Origin: Piezodorus guildinii
Taxonomy: Eukaryota; Arthropoda; Insecta; Hemiptera; Pentatomidae
Length of the DNA: 64,000 nucleotides
Assembly (NCBI GenBank): GCA_023052935.1
Contig: CM041292.1
Coordinates: forward strand, 87,341,169 to 87,405,168
Direction: 5' to 3'
A model generated the notes under the pieces. That model saw nothing but the letters and a program-made list of their open reading frames with translations, made no database searches and was not told the origin of the DNA. Positions 33,401-46,165 of this stretch are shown in pieces. The position numbers and the translations under genes are program-made. Position 1 is the first letter of the stretch, and every line of letters begins with the position of its first letter.

Positions 33401-34467
33401 TTATTCTAAGAATGACATTAAATACGACTCCAGGGAATATTGTTATTAAAATTATTTTAAATAATAGCTTCTAACATTAGGTGGTAAAATTGCATGAAAT
33501 AAAAAATACCAAAGTAAAGTTACTTTAAATAAAAGTAAAATAAACAAGTTAAGTTAAAGAACATTACCATTATCATAGAGATTTACCAGTCATCATAATT
33601 GTGTAGTATGCCATTTACCACTGAAATTATTATCATTTTATGTACCCTTAAGTCTTACTATAAGATTTAAGTGTTCTTGAACAAATAATAACTTAACCTT
33701 ATTTCTAATATAAATTTATTATTATATGTTTATTTGTGAGAACCAGGGTTTTTCAACATTTGGGGAGATATGATTTTGTGAAACTGTCCAGTGAGGTTTT
33801 TTCTGTTATTGTTTCTGCTTAATTTCTATTATATATATTTAATTGCTCTATGATAATCTAAGTAGGGTATCTGAAAGTCAAAAACTTACTCTTCAGCTAC
33901 TTCGATAGGCACATTTCTATCTTTTTCTAAATCGATCTTGTTTCCAGCAATAGTTAAACATATTTCACTGCCCAACATTTTTTTCAATTCTTTGACCCAG
34001 TTTTTAACCTGAAATCACAATTCTTCAATATTGAAATTTCAAAATATGAATTCTATAAACTATATCTCGACTAATTTGTCACCTTCTGAAAAGAATCTTC
34101 ATCTGTTATGTCATACACTAAGATTGCACCATTAGACATCCTATAATAAATTGGTCCCAAGGCATGGAATTTTTCTTGTCCTGCAGTGTCCCAAATCGCA
34201 AGATTGATTCTCTTACCTCCAATATTTAACTTTTTGTTCAGAAATGTAGCCTAATAAAAGAGCAGTTAAGGGTAATAAAAATGTTATATAATAGACACTT
34301 CCACTAAGACAAAATGTAATTACTTGTAATGTTGTTAAATGCTTATCATTAAATTTATCTTCAACGTATCGCAAAACAACAGAAGTCTTGCCCACACATC
34401 CTTCACCTAAAAGAACTATTTTGAAATTATAGTTGCTTGTGCCTCCATTACTAGACAGATCCGCCAT
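27045..34467 (-). CDS. Rab21: Rab21 small GTPase, complete
   Basis: Endosomal Rab GTPase; the family acts in early endosome traffic and integrin recycling. Exons on the - strand: 34467-34324, 34250-34083, 34008-33890, 27282-27045, in total 669 bases with stop, 222 residues, close to the 225 of the human protein. Motifs: P-loop GEGCVGKT at residues 21-28, KHLTTLQ effector region, WDTAGQE at 68-74, NKID at 127-130, SAK at 157-159, and a C-terminal double Cys in CCGSSAA for prenylation. Switch II reads YYRMSNGAILVYDI, where human Rab21 has Asp in place of Met. The last intron is 6.6 kb. Confidence 0.97.
27675..27994 (-). repeat. SINE B, near full length
   Basis: On the - strand: head GGGAGCGGTGTGGTCTAGTGG with box A, box B region GGCTTGAATCTCGG, then the C-rich body and tail AGTGGCACAG. 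Small frames over this region are SINE sequence, not genes. Confidence 0.85.
28660..28960. repeat. Degenerate short tandem repeat, locally GC-rich
   Basis: Repeating GTTCCATCATTCTCCACTT-like units (about 20 bases, diverged) from 28705 to 28805 with flanking GATCCAGTTCC and GGAACAG copies. Clearly less AT-rich than the rest of the intron. The overlapping + and - frames only reflect the repeat. Confidence 0.65.
32181..32479 (-). repeat. SINE B, full length with 14-bp target duplication
   Basis: - strand: GGGAGCGGCGTGGTCTAGTGG (box A TGGTCTAGTGG), box B GGTTCGAATCC, body, then GGTACAGG and a T run. Flanked by CCTTTTATTATAAA at 32152-32165 and again at 32479-32492, a target-site duplication typical of LINE-driven insertion. 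The best preserved SINE B in the window. Confidence 0.92.
33105..33357 (-). mobile_element. Palindromic repeat family P, copy 3
   Basis: - strand starts ATTGAGGATGTTTTGG like the other copies. Contains GCAAAATTAAAATATTTTTC, TGAGCCATCATCAAGG and a returning TGAGCTCAAATGTTGGC arm. The flanking duplication is unclear (CTCATGAAA against TTCATGACA). Confidence 0.6.
33890..34008 (-). CDS. Rab21: Rab21 exon 3
   Basis: VKNWVKELKKMLGSEICLTI then AGNKIDLEKDRNVPIEVAE; carries the guanine-specificity NKID. Acceptor ATTTCAG|GTT, donor AGA|GTAAGT; ends two bases into a Glu codon. Confidence 0.96.
34083..34250 (-). CDS. Rab21: Rab21 exon 2
   Basis: 56 codons, ATFLNKKLNIGGKRINLAIW, then DTAGQEKFHALGPIYYRM and YDITDEDSFQK. 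Acceptor TATTAG|GCT, donor AAG|GTGACA. Carries switch II. Confidence 0.97.
34324..34467 (-). CDS. Rab21: Rab21 exon 1
   Basis: Start ATG at 34465-34467; 48 codons, MADLSSNGGTSNYNFKIVLL then the P-loop and DKFNDKHLTTLQ. Donor CAA|GTAATT. Phase 0. Confidence 0.96.
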
Positions 34468-35085
34468 GAGTGGGAAAAACTCAGGAATAGGATTAAATTA
34501 ATCTAAAAATGATGTAATTAACTTTGCAGATTATACTAAAATGTATAAACAAAATTCACACATTAACCTTCTAATTATAGGATTTGACAATTCGAAATAA
34601 CGTCTCCAACATGATAATCAGTGTGTATACAGCAGTTTCCATGTATCAGCTGTTAGTTGACACAACTGATATGGTTTAAAAATCAATTATTCTTTTTGAA
34701 AAAGAGTAAAATCTAATTGAATGAAATTATTTAAATTTAAATATTACAATTATCTAAGTAGTTAATTTATAGATTTTAATAAGCGTGGTGTTTCTAAATG
34801 CCAATAAATTGCCGGTGCCATGCACACTTCGTGCAAGAATACATGCGCGCTGTGAAGACGGTTCGAGAGTTGTCAATGCTTGAGATTATCACTGGAGTTT
34901 CGGCGAGGGTTTTGGAATAGTGCCGGATTTTTTGTGAATTTGTGGATGATAGGCTCATATTTCGATGGTTAAAATTAATGTTATGGTTTTTGTTTGAAAT
35001 AATACTTAAAGATTACTTAAAGTCTGCTTAATTCTGTTTTTTCGACCTTGGCGTCTGAAATTCGAATACCATTTATCTTCAAAAG
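34468..35085. promoter_or_regulatory. Divergent promoter of Rab21 and SINHCAF, with SINHCAF 5' UTR exon
   Basis: Only 618 bases separate the Rab21 ATG from the donor AAAAG|GTAAGT at 35086 that ends a non-coding SINHCAF exon. No TATA box stands out. The stretch 34810-34930 is locally GC-richer and has ATGCGCGCTG, similar to an NRF-1/Ewg half site. The transcription starts cannot be placed from sequence alone. Confidence 0.55.
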
Positions 35086-35866
35086 GTAAGTTAACTAATG
35101 CCATTTCCCAATGCTTTACGATAATTTATATTTTTTTAAATTGTATTCAGGTTTTAGTTATCTCTGTTATTGAAATCAATTAAACATTTTATTCCCGATC
35201 TTTGGTTTTAAATTGGTTTTGCTTCATTCTAAATGATGACCTATTTAAGAATGTTTTGATTATGTTTGGTTTATATTAAATATTATGATATGTCCCTACA
35301 TCTTATTAACATTTTCTACCGTTTTAATTTATTTCGGGCAGTTTAAAATAAAGTATTTTTATTATTAAGCAAATTAATTCATCATTAAGGAAAATTAATA
35401 ATTATGTATGCTTCTGATTTTGTAGTTTTATTCCAGTCTTAAGAAGGTTTTTCATTTAAATATAATTTAACTTAAATGCTTTAAGGGGTTATTTAACATA
35501 TTAGAGGGGGATCTCTAGGATGCCTCTAAAATTACCTACTCATTTTGCTATCAAGAGGAAACATTTTTATATATTTATTATAAATTCTTTTTAATCCAGT
35601 GTTTTAACTTTTAGTTGAGATAATTATTTATAAAAATTCTGATGTATGATATTATGTTATCTATCAAGAAATATCTGTTTTATTATGGCAATTTCTATTG
35701 AAGGTTAGATGCTCACTTTACTGACTCTATTTTATCTTCCCCACCTTATTCATGATAATTATTTATTTTCACTTATATACTGCATGATATTTATTATTAT
35801 TGAATTTTTTTAATTTGCTTCTGTTCTACTTTCAGGTAGCTTTGGGTGGTTTATTCATCACAAATC

Positions 35867-35940
35867 ATGTTCAGTTTTCATAAACCCAAAGTTTATAGAT
35901 CATCTACTGGTTGCTGCATTTGTAAAGCAAAATCTAGCAG
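35867..35940 (+). CDS. SINHCAF: SINHCAF coding exon 1
   Basis: Exon begins at 35836 after CTTTCAG; ATG at 35867. Encodes MFSFHKPKVYRSSTGCCICK plus AKSS; donor AGCAG|GTTTGT, phase 2. Confidence 0.95.
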
Positions 35941-38900
35941 GTTTGTCTTCACTTCTTATAGCTTAGTTTTATTAACACTAGTTATTTTATTTGTTGTTTC
36001 CTAGCTTTATTATTTCATATCATCATTGTTACTACTTTATACTTTGTGGAATTCACATCTTTGTGTTTTCAGTATCTTAATTTATTGCAATTTAATTTTT
36101 TTTATCAGTGAATCTTTCTTGTTAGTGGCTTATTTTATTAGGCTAACTTAATTATATATACATCCTTTAGTTGCAGTTTTATTTTGTGAAGTTACTTATA
36201 TTATCAAAAAAGCTTGTGATAATTTAATTATAGTAATATGTATATATTTTATTATGCCTCATTAATTACAGATTATTCCACCTCATATTATTTGTGAAAT
36301 AGGATTTTTCAATCTTTTCTTCTTCGATTTAATTGAAGTACTGCTTTAAAATTTAATAGCCACTCCCCTTTAATTTTTCATGATGTATTTCATTGGCAAG
36401 GTAACTTTCTAATCCCAATTTTTTAAAGAGACAAATTTTCATCATATCAAGTTTTTCCATTCCATGTTTTAATAAATAATTAGACTGTTATCCACAATGT
36501 GATTATATTGTAAATACTATGGTTAAATAAATAGTTAATTTTCCTATCATTTTAATTATTGTAATTTCTATTTTCTCTTTACCTAGCTCACGTTTTACTG
36601 ATAGTAAGAAGTATGAAGATGATTTCGTCAATTGCTTCCAATTACCTGAAAAACGTTGTGGTGAGGTTTGTAATGCTTGTGTACTTCTTGTTAAGAGATG
36701 GAAAAAACTTCCTGAAGGAAATGGAAGAAACTGGCGCCATGTAAGTCAATAATATAATGTATATTTTTATTTTTTAAGTGGCTTAATGAGTTTTAATTAC
36801 TAGTTTAAATTTCTGCTGGTAAATAAAAAAAAAATTCTTATCATAGAGATAACATTACTATTTTATGAGAACTTGCACTTTGCCATAGCATAGAGTAGCT
36901 GGACTGATTTGTAATTTCTTTATCCTGGCATTTTAGTTGTTTAGATCTTTCGCATTTTTATATACTTAATCCACAATCTGATGTGTGAATGAACTCTGTG
37001 TCTACCATTCCTATATAGCAACTGCATTTTTCTAAGACAGTCCTTTAGGAATCAAATAAATGGAAACAGAAGTTCAAACTTATTTGTTAGTTTGTTAATA
37101 AAAGTAGACAATATGTTTGATTAACATAGCTAAGTTTTAAGAAATGTGTTAAAATAGTTATCCTGATAATCAAGAGAATCTTGCATTTTGTCTTCCAATT
37201 ATTCAAGCCTAATCTAATATTCAATCTTTTCTTTTATAAAAAATACTTTCAGCCCAATGGTATATCAATCTTGTAGTCATAATTTTTTTTATATATTTCC
37301 CTCTGAATTTTTGTGACCATTAATACCTTGTTATAGTTATAGTATGTATATTTCCTGCTACTTATCAAATTCATATTTTTATAAATTATTGTAACCTGAA
37401 ATTTTATTTTTATTCTTCCATTGCATTTATTCCATCTCTTTCTTCTCAACAAATAATCTTAAAGTAATTTAATTTTTAACCACAAAAAGTTGGATGCTAG
37501 CTCAGACTTAGAAAGTATTCACTTATAACTGACAGTCATATTTTTTGCTCACTCCATGAAATCTTTTAGAACCTTTGAAATTGTTCTGGAAACATCTGGT
37601 GTTGTTAGAACAAGTGGCCACTACTATCTATATTATTTGTGTTTATTGTACTCGATTAAAGAAACACATCTCAATGAATATAATTTGCTGTTTCTTTCTT
37701 TTTACTATAATGTTTAAACTTTAAATTAATTGCAGGTTGTCGATGCAAGGGCTGGTCCTGGAACAAAATCCATGACAAAATTTAAATCAAGAAACCATAA
37801 TAGACCTGTGACTAAAAGGAAATCAACGGATACTGAAGAGATGGACATTGATCAGCCCTTACGCAAGAAGAAACCGAGAAAGTTAAGGGAATCCAGTATG
37901 TGCGAAGAAGGACAAGGTTTTATTTCTTTATATTTATATTACATCAACTTGACAATTTGTCGCCTTTGAATCCCAAATATCTAAACATTAGTTGTGGTGT
38001 AATCCACCTCTACTTGTTTATTAATTATGATCTATTGTTTTATAAGTTGAAAAATTTCAATGAAGTTCACTGTAAAGTAATAAATTCTTATCTTTTGAAG
38101 TGGCAGGTTTTAAGATTTCAAAAATTTATTATGTTATTCTTACAACTGAAGAGAGAGAAGTTGTTAATTTACTTGATAAATTTTTATAAATATATTTATA
38201 ATTCTCAATTATTATTATTAATTGATATTAATATAAGTTAAATTCACATATAATATACAACAATGGATAATTTTATTTTGCATTAGAGGCTGATAAAAAT
38301 ATGGTGGTCTGGTATCTGTAATACTTTTGTCCTTTAAATAATGTTTATTCAGACATTCAAATCTTGTGGTTCTTTAATTTTTTTTTTCAAATTTAATTTT
38401 TAATTTCAAATATAATTCAGTTTAGAACGAAATCTAAGTAATAAATGATGTTTTCATGTGGTTGACAAAGAGATATGCCAATATTAGTTAGTGGAATTAT
38501 AATATTTTATTAATTTTCGATTATATAATTTTTTTTCCTCATTTAAGAAATGAGTATCTTATGTACTTCTGTGTGAAGTAATGTTTGATTTGAATGAAAC
38601 TGATTTAGGTGTTGATGAAGAAGATACTAGCCCAGAAACTAGTAGAAGCCCAACACCTAGTGAAGAAGATATACCTCAGAAAAGGTTATCACTTGTTTCC
38701 AGTTTTATTGATCTCACAATTTGGAAAAGGTATGTAATTTTTCTTTGTACCACTTTCTTTCTACTAATTAAATTTTATATTTTTTTTATTAATTATTTGG
38801 TACGATAGATATATATGTTAGCTTTTTTCTAGGACTTTTTATCATTCACTAATGTCTAAAACAGATTTTTAGCCATTTTATAGTTAGCAAAAAATATGTA

Positions 38901-39347
38901 ATTTTTTCTTTTGACAACAGAGAATAAGACAGTCAAGACCAATCTTATTTGTATTTTGTTTAATTGACATCTTTAACCATGTGCCCTTGTTATAGGACTG
39001 TGTCATTTGACCTTAACGAAGGCAGAAAGATTAGATTAGTTGTACATGTGATAGTTAAGCTTTAAGATATTGAATGGGAGATAAAATAGTTTTAAAATCT
39101 TGTTTTTATCTTTGTATTTAGGCAGAAGATATGCTGTGGTACTGTTTATGCTGGTCCTTGTGGTGCAGTTTTGGTAGACGTGAGGTTGATGAAACCTACT
39201 TGTCCTAGAAGGACTCCATGTGCTCCCCTCTCACCACCGTCTACTGCTTCCTCATCTAAGTCCAAAGCGTTTTCTGATAACTCTTCTGATTCTGGGTATG
39301 ATGAGTCATCAAATCACAGTTTACCCCAACCTATAACGAACAACTGA
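35867..39347 (+). CDS. SINHCAF: SINHCAF/FAM60A, SIN3-HDAC complex subunit, complete
   Basis: Nuclear protein of the SIN3-HDAC co-repressor complex. Coding exons 35867-35940, 36587-36740, 37736-37916, 38609-38729, 39122-39347: 756 bases, 251 residues, slightly longer than the human 221. Seen: MFSFHKPKVYRSSTGCCICK, then SSSSRFTDSKKYEDDFVNCF, CNACVLLVKRWKKLPEGNG and NWRHVVDARAGPG, all hallmark family sequence with a Cys cluster likely to bind zinc; a basic middle with KKKPRK; and the conserved C-terminal FIDLTIWKRQKICCGTVYAG. The tail is Ser/Pro-rich and ends PITNN. ATG chosen because it lies 31 bases after the acceptor at 35835 and opens the conserved N terminus. Confidence 0.97.
36587..36740 (+). 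CDS. SINHCAF: SINHCAF coding exon 2
   Basis: Acceptor TTTACCTAG|CTC, donor CAT|GTAAGT. Encodes RFTDSKKYEDDFVNCFQLPE, CNACVLLVKRWKKLP and NWRH. Phase 0 out. Confidence 0.96.
37736..37916 (+). CDS. SINHCAF: SINHCAF coding exon 3
   Basis: Acceptor AATTGCAG|GTT. Encodes VVDARAGPGTKSMTKFKSRN, a basic stretch with a KKKPRK likely nuclear signal, and MCEEGQ. Donor CAAG|GTTTTA, phase 1. Confidence 0.92.
38609..38729 (+). CDS. SINHCAF: SINHCAF coding exon 4
   Basis: Acceptor ATTTAG|GTG. Encodes GVDEEDTSPETSRSPTPSEE, then SLVSSFIDLTIWKR. Donor AAAAG|GTATGT, phase 2. The upstream in-frame ATG at 38581 lies in the intron. Confidence 0.93.
39122..39347 (+). CDS. SINHCAF: SINHCAF coding exon 5 and stop
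   Basis: Acceptor TATTTAG|GCA. Encodes QKICCGTVYAGPCGAVLVDV, then a Pro/Ser tail ending SNHSLPQPITNN with TGA at 39345. A candidate AATAAA lies at 40428, about 1.1 kb further on. Confidence 0.95.
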
Positions 39348-42300
39348 TTAATAAGAAATTATTGACTGACCAAATTTATATCATAAATTGTTGTTTTAAT
39401 TTTAAAAGTGGGAAGAAAGACACCAGAGAACTGTTAGTCAGATAAGATGTTTTTTAATATTCTAAGTTTATTAATTACATTTCTTCAAATTATAAGGATA
39501 TTAATTATTTATGAGTTTACTCAAAAAAAAAAAAAAAAAAAATTTAATCATAACATCAGTTTTGATAATCAGTTCTTTGGGTAAAATGCTTGTTTAAATT
39601 TTGTTAAATCTCGTTATTCAGAGATGATATTTACATTTAGTAATATTGTTTTTATTAATGAAATGGAGCTTGTCTCTTTTTATATAATTTTATTTATCTT
39701 TTATCAATATTTTAAAATATTTATTTATTTTATTTAATTTGCTTGTTTGTATAGAGAGCTATAAAAAGAAAATCCTAATCTAGATATTTTAAAATGAATC
39801 GTGAATATCTATCTCTGGGAGATTCCATGCTACCTTTAAGGTTGTGTTTTAAATTAGTTGTTAATAGCTAACATTATTTATTTTCATTTATTTTTTTAAA
39901 GCGAAATCCTATTTTTTGCCCATTTCTTAAAAATTTATTATTTTTTTTAAAACAACAAATTATACCAAAATTATTTTTGTTGAAATCGGCATTTGGAAAG
40001 GTAAAATTTATTTGCATTAGTATTAGAATTAAAAAGTATTTACATTAATATATATTATTGGTAGAATAATCACAACACTGCCATTGTTTTCCTGGTTCGA
40101 GGATAAGCACTCTCATTTTAGTAGCAAATTTTTATTATATTGTTTTATCCATTTATGAAAATGATTTTGGCCCTTCATACTTACCATCTGTTGTTAATAA
40201 GGATTTAGAACTAGTCACCTTCAATAGTTTAAATTTTTTTTATTTTTACGTGTTTTAAACTTAATGATTTTGCATAACTATCTTTTCAATAGAAACTTTA
40301 TTTCAGTGACAATACTTATAGTTTTGTTTGAACTACTATTTCAAAATATAAGCTTATCTGGTGTCTGATGATATGCTCAAGGTGTATACAATATTTTGAA
40401 AAATAATGTCCCTTTCTTTGTATAAGAAATAAATTTAGGGGGCCAATGATTTGATGACAGCTATAGTATGTCTCATAAATTTGTCACCATGTGCAAGAAC
40501 ATTTGTTCCTGTTATTTTTTTTTTCTATTTGTAATTATAGTAATTATAATCATTAAAAATAATCAGTACCTAAAAAGAAGAGGTCTTATGTTTTTTAATT
40601 GTGGAGCACAAAACTAGTGTGTTTATAATTTATTTAAAATTATTATTAATGCATTTCTATATACCTCATTATGATTTTGTAACTGAATGAATGAAACCCA
40701 TCATGGATTATGGGGGTTACCAATTATATCTTCCAATATAAGAAAAGAAAATGTTGATTTTTGATAGAAGAATGTTAATTATATCATGTCTTTATTTACT
40801 ATTGTTGTTAATTTTATTATAATGAAATGATCTCTATTGACTGGTCCATCAACACTGCCTAAATTAAAGAGATCCCAGGGAAATAGACATGCACTTAATT
40901 AACATAATTTGTTAAAACATATCAAATTGCCTTGAAATCAATGTCAACATTTATTTTTTAAATTTACATATATTATTATTTTTGTTATGCTTGAATATAA
41001 TACTTCTTTATTCATTATTTATTTATTTTTTCATAAAAATGCATGAAATGAAAGGTTCTGCATTACTTTTCTCTATGTGCTTGTAAGTTCATTTTTAAAG
41101 ACATATTAAGTAAAAATGTATTCAACTAATGATTTGAAAATATTTTATTGATTTATTTGAAATTATTTGGGTTTTTTAAAAATAGAAGTCACAAATAAGG
41201 GGAGGGATATGAAAAGTTTTTATGGCATTCGCATAAGTTGAATGTATTATTCACAGATTTGTTAATTCAATATAGTACAGAGATTTGTTAATCAATTAAA
41301 CATCATATTTAAACTTACTGAATATTAATAAAATCAAAAACATTTTAATGCCATAAAGTGCCATTGGTTTTATTTTAAAATTGAGTATTAAAAATATGCA
41401 GAATTTTCATCACCTAATATCATTGTTTATAGATAAGTCATGCCTACTAATTAATTTCAGTTTCATCATAGACTAATGAAAATATGTCCTCCTGTATATT
41501 CCTTTATATGAAGGAAGACACACTTTTTATTCTTCTTATTAGATTCCTCCAACATTTAAAGCCAGTTTTCAAAAAATTATTCTTTATTTGGTGGGGACAG
41601 AGGGAATTTAATATCAGCTATTTTTGCATCATTTCGTTACCTTGTGTGTTCACTAAACTTTTTACAGAAATGAGTTTGTGGATTAGACACAATTAGAACT
41701 TGAGGTTCTTCTTTGTTAAAAACATTATTGGTGTTCTATTTCTAGTAATATTGTCATTTTCCCAAAGAGATGAGCATAATTTAGTTCATATCTTGGGCAT
41801 GAATTTATAATTTAACAAAAAATGCAATTTGATTAAATACAATGTGTTTGGTAATTTTTAACCTTTGAAAAAATTAACCAAATTAAAACCCTGGTACTCT
41901 TTCCTGATTAAAATCATTAGTTCATTTGGTCAAAAGCTTATTGTTAATGAAAAGTATGACTGCTTACAAGAATGAGGCCAGTCAAGTTGATTTGTTTTAA
42001 TAATTATGAAAAAGTATAAATAAATAAAAATATTTATATATAGTATAGTTTTATAGAGTTTATTACATGTTGGTCGTTAATAGGTTTAAGGCCTTTAACT
42101 GCCATAAATTGTGTTCAACACCATGTTTTCTAATATATTATAAATAATATAAAACTTCTGTGTGTGCTTAGAATTTGTGTTGTTTTACATAGTCATTGTA
42201 TATTAATTTGTGTTGTTGGTGAACAACAGTTAAAGTTAGTAGGTAGAATGGGTAATTATTTAAAAAATAGGGTAAGCTAGTCTTGTTATTGTTTTGGATC

Positions 42301-45054
42301 TATGTATTATTTTTTTTATGAGTGTCTTTACTTTTTTCCATTTTTAGTGCTTACTGTTTTATCAATTTATTTGTCAATTTCTGTTTACTGTTTTCACTTG
42401 ATTTTCCTTTCAATATTACCGCATATTTAATTATACCTTATAAAATATTGAATGATCTCTTAATCTTGATGATAAGTACTTAATTGTGATTGTTAAAAAC
42501 ATTTACTCAATTAAGGGAAAATCTATTTTTAATGAAAATAGCTAATTATTTCATGTTATCAATTGAACTTCAAACACGTCTCTACAAGACAATCAAAAAC
42601 TGATTTTTATTCTGTTCAAGTTATGTCCAATATCAGAATATTTCTTATCAACTATCTAATTAATTAAAATTAATGACTTTTTTATGCCTTTGCAAAAATT
42701 GACTTAACTTTGTAAATACCTCTTCCTAATCTTGTACCTTCTGATTGCCATAATAATGTATTCAATTCTTAAAATAAAAGAATATTAATAGTAATTTTAA
42801 TAACTATCGTATTTATATAACAATGTGATATGATTGGTTACCTTGGAACTATCAGTCATTGTTTGCAATAATAGGATAAAATTTAGAAGAAAATATGACC
42901 TGATGATTTTTGATTTGTTTTTTAAATGTTTTAAATTATAAAAATAAATGTGTTTCATCCAATTCATAGAACAAATAATTAAATTTTCAATTTCATTAAT
43001 TTGAGTAAATTATTTTCTCAGTCGGAACATTTCATCGTCCATTAAGACATTTCAAAAACTTCAGGTCATAAAATAATTGTTCATTTATTTATATTAAAGT
43101 TAAGAGTATGAATGTTTAAATTTATTTATTGGATAAAAGTTTTCAATATTGTTTAATTTATGTAATATTGTTGATGAATTTGGTGGAATGATTAAGTCAA
43201 CTGTCTGTTTTTTTCCTATTAGGGCAAACTATCTAAAACTGCCTTAAGAACAAGGTATTAGTTATAATTGTTGTCTATTTAACTTAGCAGACTATTTATG
43301 AAATAGAAAATTCCCCCTTATATTATAAATTAGCATTCATGATATTTTATAATTTTATACCATTTTATTTAAGGAAATTGTGTAAACAGAAAATTTTGGC
43401 AATTTTATTTTAGCATGTATTTTGAATTTCATGATTAAGGTACAAATTTGATGTGTGAAACAGTTTGATGCAAAATCATATACGTACAAATGCCACTCAA
43501 TTGTATCAAGCTGTTTTACTGTGCAATACCCATATTAGTATAATTGTTAATATTTATACATATATTATATATACTTATTTAATGAATTGTATATATCAGG
43601 ATTAAGTTTTAGGTTTCGGAGCCCTCTACCAGAAGTACAAGTTTTAAGGAAGTTAAAAAATATAAAAATTTAAAAAAAAAATAAAAGAGTATATTTATTG
43701 TTACTTTAATACTTAAGGTTTGTATGATTTTGGTTGGGCTCTTTTTCTGTAGGTTCATTAGTGAACAGTAAATTAAATATTTGTTCTATATTATTATCAT
43801 ATTATGAAACTATTTCATCTCATTTTTCCATGAACCTTAACATGGTAAATTTTTGATGAATAGTTTTAAAGCTTTCCTTCTTGTAAATTATTTGTGTCAT
43901 TAAATAATATTAATTATTTGTGTGTATGATTCTTTTATTCTGTCTAAAATTTACAATTCAAATACTTCATTATCCCTTTAAAAACATGCTGATCCAAAAA
44001 TAGGTAGTAAAACAATTTTTTTTATGTGTGTATTGGTTAAATTATAGCGTAGTAATGTATGAGTGTAAAATATTAATTTATAATCCAGTTACATTCATAA
44101 TTACCTGAAAAATATATATTTTTTTTTTTTGAAGTTGAGTCGGCCAAAAAATGATTTTGAAAGACTTTAAAAAGATTTGGTTTTATGTCATCAGTTACAT
44201 AATTTTTACTTGACTTATAAGATATTAAGAAGACAGTATTTTCACCTTTTTTTTTCTAGAATAAGAAAATAATATTGCATGGACCTTCTATAGCATTGTT
44301 ACATATATATAGTTTTAGAAACAATATATTTAGATTATCTTGATAATTTGTTCAGTAATCTCTTATCATTTGCTTGGTTAATTTTTCAAGAAAACTACTC
44401 AAATGTCGAATTTGTGAATCAGAAATCTTTTTTCTGAGTAAATAGGGTAGGAGGGATTTTGTTTTTTGAAACTCATAAAAAATAACTTTTTTTTAAATTA
44501 CTAATCATTAATGTATAATGTAATTTAATTGAAAATGTATATATTTGTAAATTTACTTTAGTTTTTGCTTCTGGATAATATAAATAAAATAACATTGTTA
44601 TTGCTTACTCATACACACTGAACAATGAGGATATACTAAATTTAACACATCTTATAATGAATAAAGTTTAAACAACAACTGATTCCCAAACACAGACTGG
44701 TGGTGGTAAAAACAGAAGAAAAAAAAATTGCTTGACCACCACATGCACTATCTTTCTGCCTAAGTTCCCAACTGTCAGCTGATGATATTTCTTGATTCTT
44801 TATGTTTTGTTTAGCTGGCTAAAAATATTTTTTAATTCACCAAAAAAAAAATAGAATTTGTTGATTTGGTTTTTGTTTCATAATTTTATAAGTGAAAAAT
44901 TCTTTCATATGCAAAAAGGTATTGACCAGTATTTACATTATTTGAATTTTGTTAAACTCGTTTTATTTATTTATCTGCAGTTTGTGAAAGGGTGATTCCT
45001 TGTTTTTTGTTTATTCAACTGACCTAACTTTCATGGTATTGTTGTCAATCAGAT

Positions 45055-45232
45055 GTGGGAGTCCTCCTAAATTTGCCTATTCTGGTTTTACTAGGAAAGG
45101 AATCTTTACTTACCTGACATCACACAGGCTCGAGTCCACCATTTTATGTCCTCCCTGATGGACAGCATAACCAAGGATTTTTACTCCCATTAAAACATCT
45201 TTGAGTCACCTGCCAGGTTTGAACCTGTGCTA
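45055..45232 (-). repeat. SINE A fragment
   Basis: Reverse-strand match to the family body: GTGGGAGTCCTCC, GACATCACACAGGCTCGAG, CCTGATGGACAGCATAACC and CAGGTTTGAACCTG at the box B end. Diverged. Confidence 0.75.
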
Positions 45233-45999
45233 ATTTCTTGTATGTATTAACATATAACTGGTTCATACCTGTACCAGCCTATGATGAGAGGTTACTGTAC
45301 ATTGTATCACAATTATGTATACATACTTGCAATTGAAGCAGATCCTCAAGAGTTTTATGTTAATACTTTTTAAAAATTAACATTTATATTCAAATGTGTG
45401 CAGAATAGCGCAATCAGTAAGTGTGCTGTGAAATACATTTAGTGGGATGATGGAGGTGGTACATGGTACATGCTCCGGGCTTGAAACATGCAATATGCGT
45501 CTTATTTGAGATTCCTCTTACAATTCTTTTCAGCCTTTGGTGAGTATTGCTTTGAATACTAATCAATATTCCTTTAATGACTTTTTTATATTATCCCTCT
45601 TGGTTGATGTAGAACCTGTCATGCATTCAGTTTTAGTGTTCCTGTAAATTATTCTTTTCTAAGATGTGTTCACCCATTTTACAGAACATTGATAATTTTT
45701 ATGTTATGAATAGCAGTTTGCCAATATAGTAATACAAATAAGATATGGTGATTAAGAATAATTTATAAAATAACGATAAGTCTTAACTAAAACAATATTT
45801 AACCAACATCATAGCTTTTGATCAGGATTTTTGAATTCTTCTGTGTTCTTACATGGTTACCACTTTTTCATTTATTTGAATCACTTTCTCAAGTTGCTAG
45901 GTCAAACAGCAATTTTTTTTTAAAGCATCGAATACTTTATTATCATTATTATTTTTATTTTATATTTAATACCCTTTCCTATTGCATTTGAGGCAAGTC

Positions 46000-46165
46000 A
46001 GTACCGTTTATCCTACAGGTGACCAATCTACTTCAATAAATGGGGAAATCGAGATTAAGTGAGAACCACAGGAAATAAATTTTGTTGCCTAAGCAGAATC
46101 TGAACCTAAAGTTGCTGAGGTAAAATTATTTCACCATCTTTGCCACCATGGACTCAAATAAAATG
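46000..46165 (-). repeat. Possible third tRNA-derived SINE fragment
   Basis: The - strand contains GGTTCAGATTC, close to a box B, preceded by TGGTGAAATAATTTTACCTCAGC. The body differs from SINE A and B. Only one copy seen, so this is tentative. Confidence 0.35.

Larger units (their letters stand above)
27283..33889. other. Rab21 intron 3 (6.6 kb)
   Basis: Holds a (TA)n run at 27460-27500, SINE B copies at 27675 and 32181, a less AT-rich repetitive block at 28660-28960, and family P copy 3 at 33105. The block from about 29000 to 32100 shows nothing I can identify. A diverged hAT-like start may lie near 33745 (CAGGGTTTTTCAACATTTGG), weakly supported. Confidence 0.6.
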
